Part shown: piece by piece, positions 61,409 to 64,000 of the stretch
Layout of the letters: every line of letters starts with the position of its first letter
Numbering within the stretch: the first letter of the stretch is position 1
DNA from: Clostridiales bacterium
Lineage (GTDB): Bacteria; Bacillota; Desulfotomaculia; Desulfotomaculales; VENG01
Direction of reading: 5' to 3'
Length of the DNA stretch: 64,000 nucleotides
NCBI GenBank assembly: GCA_016278505.1
Contig: JADQBQ010000002.1
Location: 1 to 64,000 of the forward strand
Program-made: the position numbers and the translations under genes
Notes under the pieces: model-generated
Databases searched by the model: none
What the model saw: only the letters and a program-made list of their open reading frames with translations
What the model was told of the DNA's origin: nothing

Positions 61409-61855
61409 CTACTTAGACTCTCTTAATTCATTTCTTCCGTCTTTAATTTCTTCTAAAACTTTCATTAAATTATCTTCCAATTCACCAAGAATATCATCAG
61501 CATATTGGTACGCTCCCTGTTTAATTTGTGATGCTATTTCTTGTGCCTGCTGATGGTGTTCTTCAGATATTTCCTGCGCTTTTTTTACCACTTCCGATTC
61601 CTCTGCCCGGGTCTGCAGTTCATTTTCTGCGTCTTGAATAATACGTATAGCTTCCTGCTTAGAATCGGCAATCACTTTTTCCCTTTCCTGTACCACCCAT
61701 TTAGCCTGCCGTACTTCTTCGGGCAACGAGGTTCGAATGCGGTCTAGATAATCGAGCAATTTGTCTTCATCCACTAAAACCCTGCTTGTCATAGGAACCT
61801 TAGGACAGGTTTCTATTAACTCTTCTAACTCGTTAAGTATATTAAATATCTCCAT
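61409..61855 (-). CDS. Coiled-coil protein, V-type ATPase subunit E/DivIVA-like
   Basis: The 148-aa acidic protein is almost wholly helical and coiled-coil: Gln/Glu/Ala-rich from about residue 45 to the end (QEREKVIADSKQEAIRIIQ...). ATG 61855 follows GGGAGGG; the longer frame to 61942 lies inside coaD. Similar proteins near coaD are often labelled ATPase or DivIVA-like, without known function. It is the last gene of the rsmD-coaD operon. Confidence 0.7.
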   Translation of the reverse strand: MEIFNILNELEELIETCPKVPMTSRVLVDEDKLLDYLDRIRTSLPEEVRQAKWVVQEREKVIADSKQEAIRIIQDAENELQTRAEESEVVKKAQEISEEHHQQAQEIASQIKQGAYQYADDILGELEDNLMKVLEEIKDGRNELRESK

Positions 61856-61877
61856 CAGTATCCCTCCCGTAGCGTAC

Positions 61878-62360
61878 TTAAGGGCAAATTGACTTATCAC
61901 GCAAACGTTCTTCAACCAGAGAAGGCACCATATCCCGAACACAACCGTTAAAAAACGCTATCTCCTTAACTGCAGTGGAACTGATAAATGAATACTCAGC
62001 CCTGGTCATTAAAAAAATTGTTTCTACAGAAACTTCCAACTTTTTGTTGGTCAAGGCCATCATTAGCTCATTTTCAAAATCCGAAATAGCCCGAAGCCCC
62101 CTAATTATTGCCTGTGCTCCTTGAACCTTAGCATAGTTAACAGTTAAACCGTGAAAAGAATCAACTTCCACGTTGTAATATGGCCCTAAAACTTCCCGCA
62201 ACATATCCACCCTTTCCTCCACAGCAAACAAGGGAGTCTTCCCAGGGTTTCGGGATACAGCAACTATTACCCGGTCAAAAAGTCCAGCAACTCGCTCGAT
62301 AATATCCAAGTGACCATATGTAACGGGGTCAAAACTTCCCGGATAAACTGCTACTCGCAA
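61878..62360 (-). CDS. coaD: Phosphopantetheine adenylyltransferase
   Basis: The 160-aa enzyme makes dephospho-CoA from phosphopantetheine and ATP. YPGSFDPVTYGHLDIIERV holds the TxGH nucleotidyltransferase motif, and YSFISSTAVKEIAFFNG holds the ISSTxVR/K-like motif. TTG 62360 follows GAGGAGG. It overlaps rsmD by 10 bases. Confidence 0.95.
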   Translation of the reverse strand: MRVAVYPGSFDPVTYGHLDIIERVAGLFDRVIVAVSRNPGKTPLFAVEERVDMLREVLGPYYNVEVDSFHGLTVNYAKVQGAQAIIRGLRAISDFENELMMALTNKKLEVSVETIFLMTRAEYSFISSTAVKEIAFFNGCVRDMVPSLVEERLRDKSICP

Positions 62361-62935
62361 CGAATTTCCTCCTCTTCTTGTATAGTTGGATTGTTAAATA
62401 GAGTCAATAAAGTATCTCCGTATTTTTCGCAACGAATTTTTTTTAGTGAGGATATCATATCCGGGAACATTTGTTTTTTATGACTTTCCACTACCACTAT
62501 TCCGCGTCCTTTGAGTAATTTAGAGGAACATATCTCTTCCAAGACAGCAAACTCTAACTGCTGCCCATAAGGCGGGTCCATAAATATGTAATCAAAAGCT
62601 GCTCCTCTGCGAGCTAACAGTTTTAATCCCTTGTATACATCATTATTGATCAAGAAGGCCCTCTCTAAGAGCTTTGTATTCTCTAGATTTTTCTTTAAAG
62701 TACCCATGACGCGTTTATCTTTCTCTACAAAAGCGCAGTAAGCCCCTCCCCGGCTGAGGGCTTCAATTCCCAATGCACCTGAACCGGCAAAAAGATCCAA
62801 TATCTGCGCTTCCTGCACCCCTGAACCAAGTATACTAAATAATGCCTCTTTTACACGGTCTGCCGTAGGGCGAACTTTCCCCTGGCCGGGCATTTTAAGG
62901 GTTGTCCTTTTTGCAGATCCAGCTATAACGCGCAA
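62351..62935 (-). CDS. rsmD: 16S rRNA (guanine-966-N2)-methyltransferase
   Basis: The 194-aa methyltransferase has VRPTADRVKEALFSILG, SAM-binding LDLFAGSGALGIEALSRG and catalytic MDPPYG. It methylates G966 of 16S rRNA. TTG 62935 is the start; a TATAAT box at about 62977 on the minus strand may be its -10, though no clear -35 accompanies it. Confidence 0.93.
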   Translation of the reverse strand: MRVIAGSAKRTTLKMPGQGKVRPTADRVKEALFSILGSGVQEAQILDLFAGSGALGIEALSRGGAYCAFVEKDKRVMGTLKKNLENTKLLERAFLINNDVYKGLKLLARRGAAFDYIFMDPPYGQQLEFAVLEEICSSKLLKGRGIVVVESHKKQMFPDMISSLKKIRCEKYGDTLLTLFNNPTIQEEEEIRCE

Positions 62936-63096
62936 TGTAAAAGTTTCCGCCTTTCCAATTTACTAACTTTTCATATTATAACACACAAAATTCAAAAAAT
63001 CGATTTGTTGCCTGGTTAATTTTAGTTAAATAAGGTTTTTCAGTATAATTTTTAGAATCATGGTAAACCTATGCCACAAGAAGGGAGTGCGCATCA

Positions 63097-64000
63097 ATGG
63101 AGTTTGATTTTTTTAAGACTTTTTCCATAAATCTTGACTTAGCAGTTGAAGCCAGAGAGGTAGTACGTGGAAAAACGGGCCAGGAGATTCCCGGTGCTCA
63201 AGTTTCTACTGAAAAATATGACCAGGCGGAAGTAACAATTGTCCATATTATGGACGAGAAGGCTGCAACAATCATGGGGAAACCGATTGGCAAATACATA
63301 ACCATTGAAGCCCCTGCTATTCGCGAGAACAATGGTCGGGCCCATAAAGATATTACTGAGGTATTAAGCCAGCAGTTAACAAAACTCTTCAAAATCTCCA
63401 TGGAATCAAATGTTTTAGTAGTGGGACTGGGAAATTGGAATGCCACTCCGGACGCCTTGGGTCCAAAGGTAGTGGAACAAACTTTAGTAACCAGGCACCT
63501 TTTCAATTATGCACCACAAGAATTACAAGGAGGCATGAGACCTGTCAGCGCGCTGGCTCCTGGAGTTCTTGGGACAACAGGAATTGAAACGGCCGAGATT
63601 ATAAAAGGGGCCGTAGATAGGATAAAACCGGATCTGGTGATTGCCATTGATTCCCTGGCGGCGAGAAACGTAACACGCATAGCTACGACCATCCAGATGG
63701 CAGATACCGGAGTTAATCCCGGCTCAGGGATTGGAAATCAACGCATGGGGATTAACCAAGAAACCCTTGGGTGTCCCGTAATTGCAATTGGAGTACCCAC
63801 GGTGGTAAATGCTGCTTTCATATGTAAAGACGCCCTGGATTCCTATCTAAAGCAAACAGGAAATTATGTCACACAACAAGAACAAATGGACCCTAACGTT
63901 AAGCAGGCCATTGAGAATGTACTTAATCCTTTTGGGGGTGATTTGACGGTAACACCAAAGGAGGTGGATATCCTTATTGACACTACAGCCCAGATTGTAT
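63097..64000 (+). CDS. gpr: Germination protease Gpr, 3' end outside the window
   Basis: ATG 63097 follows AAGGGAG. The visible 301 residues match Gpr, the spore endopeptidase that degrades small acid-soluble proteins at germination: NLDLAVEAREVV (near the propeptide cleavage region), VVGLGNWNATPDALGPKVVE, LAPGVLGTTGIETAEII, VIAIDSLAARN and PVIAIGVPTVVNA. The N-terminal segment of about 14 residues is probably removed for activation. No stop codon occurs before the window end. Confidence 0.93.
   Translation, partial: MEFDFFKTFSINLDLAVEAREVVRGKTGQEIPGAQVSTEKYDQAEVTIVHIMDEKAATIMGKPIGKYITIEAPAIRENNGRAHKDITEVLSQQLTKLFKISMESNVLVVGLGNWNATPDALGPKVVEQTLVTRHLFNYAPQELQGGMRPVSALAPGVLGTTGIETAEIIKGAVDRIKPDLVIAIDSLAARNVTRIATTIQMADTGVNPGSGIGNQRMGINQETLGCPVIAIGVPTVVNAAFICKDALDSYLKQTGNYVTQQEQMDPNVKQAIENVLNPFGGDLTVTPKEVDILIDTTAQIV

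Overview
The window reads as chromosomal DNA of a spore-forming, anaerobic, low-to-mid-GC member of the Clostridia, most like the Desulfotomaculum/Pelotomaculum group (Peptococcaceae and relatives). This rests on the spore genes ylbJ and gpr, a FapR-controlled fatty-acid operon with FabK as the enoyl reductase, an 11-subunit Nuo complex without an NADH module, an ADP-forming acyl-CoA synthetase and many GTG/TTG starts. The species assignment is inference. No rRNA, tRNA, CRISPR array or transposase gene was seen.

Layout. 1-1.4 kb: three unrecognised small membrane or secreted proteins on the plus strand. 1.65-3.6 kb: comM and a hotdog thioesterase. 3.7-7.8 kb (minus): a MaoC-like protein and a drug-type exporter operon (HlyD lipoprotein, ABC ATPase, ABC-2 permease, TetR). 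8-9.8 kb: adenine deaminase; then a cupin. 10.3-17 kb (minus): a tightly coupled operon of ECF sigma factor, membrane-anchored TolB-like propeller protein, 761-aa membrane protein, ABC ATPase and ABC-2 permease, followed by a DUF1287 lipoprotein. 17.1-20.7 kb: a 36-aa Cys-rich ORF with its own terminator, yraN, a DUF3006 protein, a C_GCAxxG_C_C redox protein and a MoxR/CoxE-type pair. 20.9-21.7 kb: enoyl-CoA hydratase.

21.7-31.6 kb (minus): nuoABCDHIJKLMN in canonical order. 31.9-38.8 kb (minus): the conserved ylxM-ffh-rpsP-khpA-rimM-trmD-rplS-lepB-rbgA-rnhB block, interrupted between ffh and rpsP by a 212-bp inverted-repeat element. A second, 293-bp copy lies at 40.5-40.8 kb between a class III aminotransferase and a D-amino-acid aminotransferase.

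41.8-47.1 kb (minus): a SAM by-product salvage operon, mtnP-like, mtnA, ahcY-like, class II aldolase and mtaD. Active-site residues suggest that it works on deaminated (inosine-type) nucleosides. 47.1-56.7 kb (minus): ylbN-rpmF, then fapR-plsX-fabH-fabK-fabD-fabG-acpP-fabF-rnc-ftsY behind a palindromic FapR operator. 56.8-64 kb: ylbJ, an ADP-forming acyl-CoA synthetase with a DRTGG partner, rsmD-coaD with a coiled-coil protein, and the 5' part of gpr running off the window.

The two items most deserving follow-up are the inosine-type salvage cluster (41.8-47.1 kb) and the paired inverted-repeat element, whose two arms have changed together between copies and one copy of which duplicates the 3' tip of ffh.
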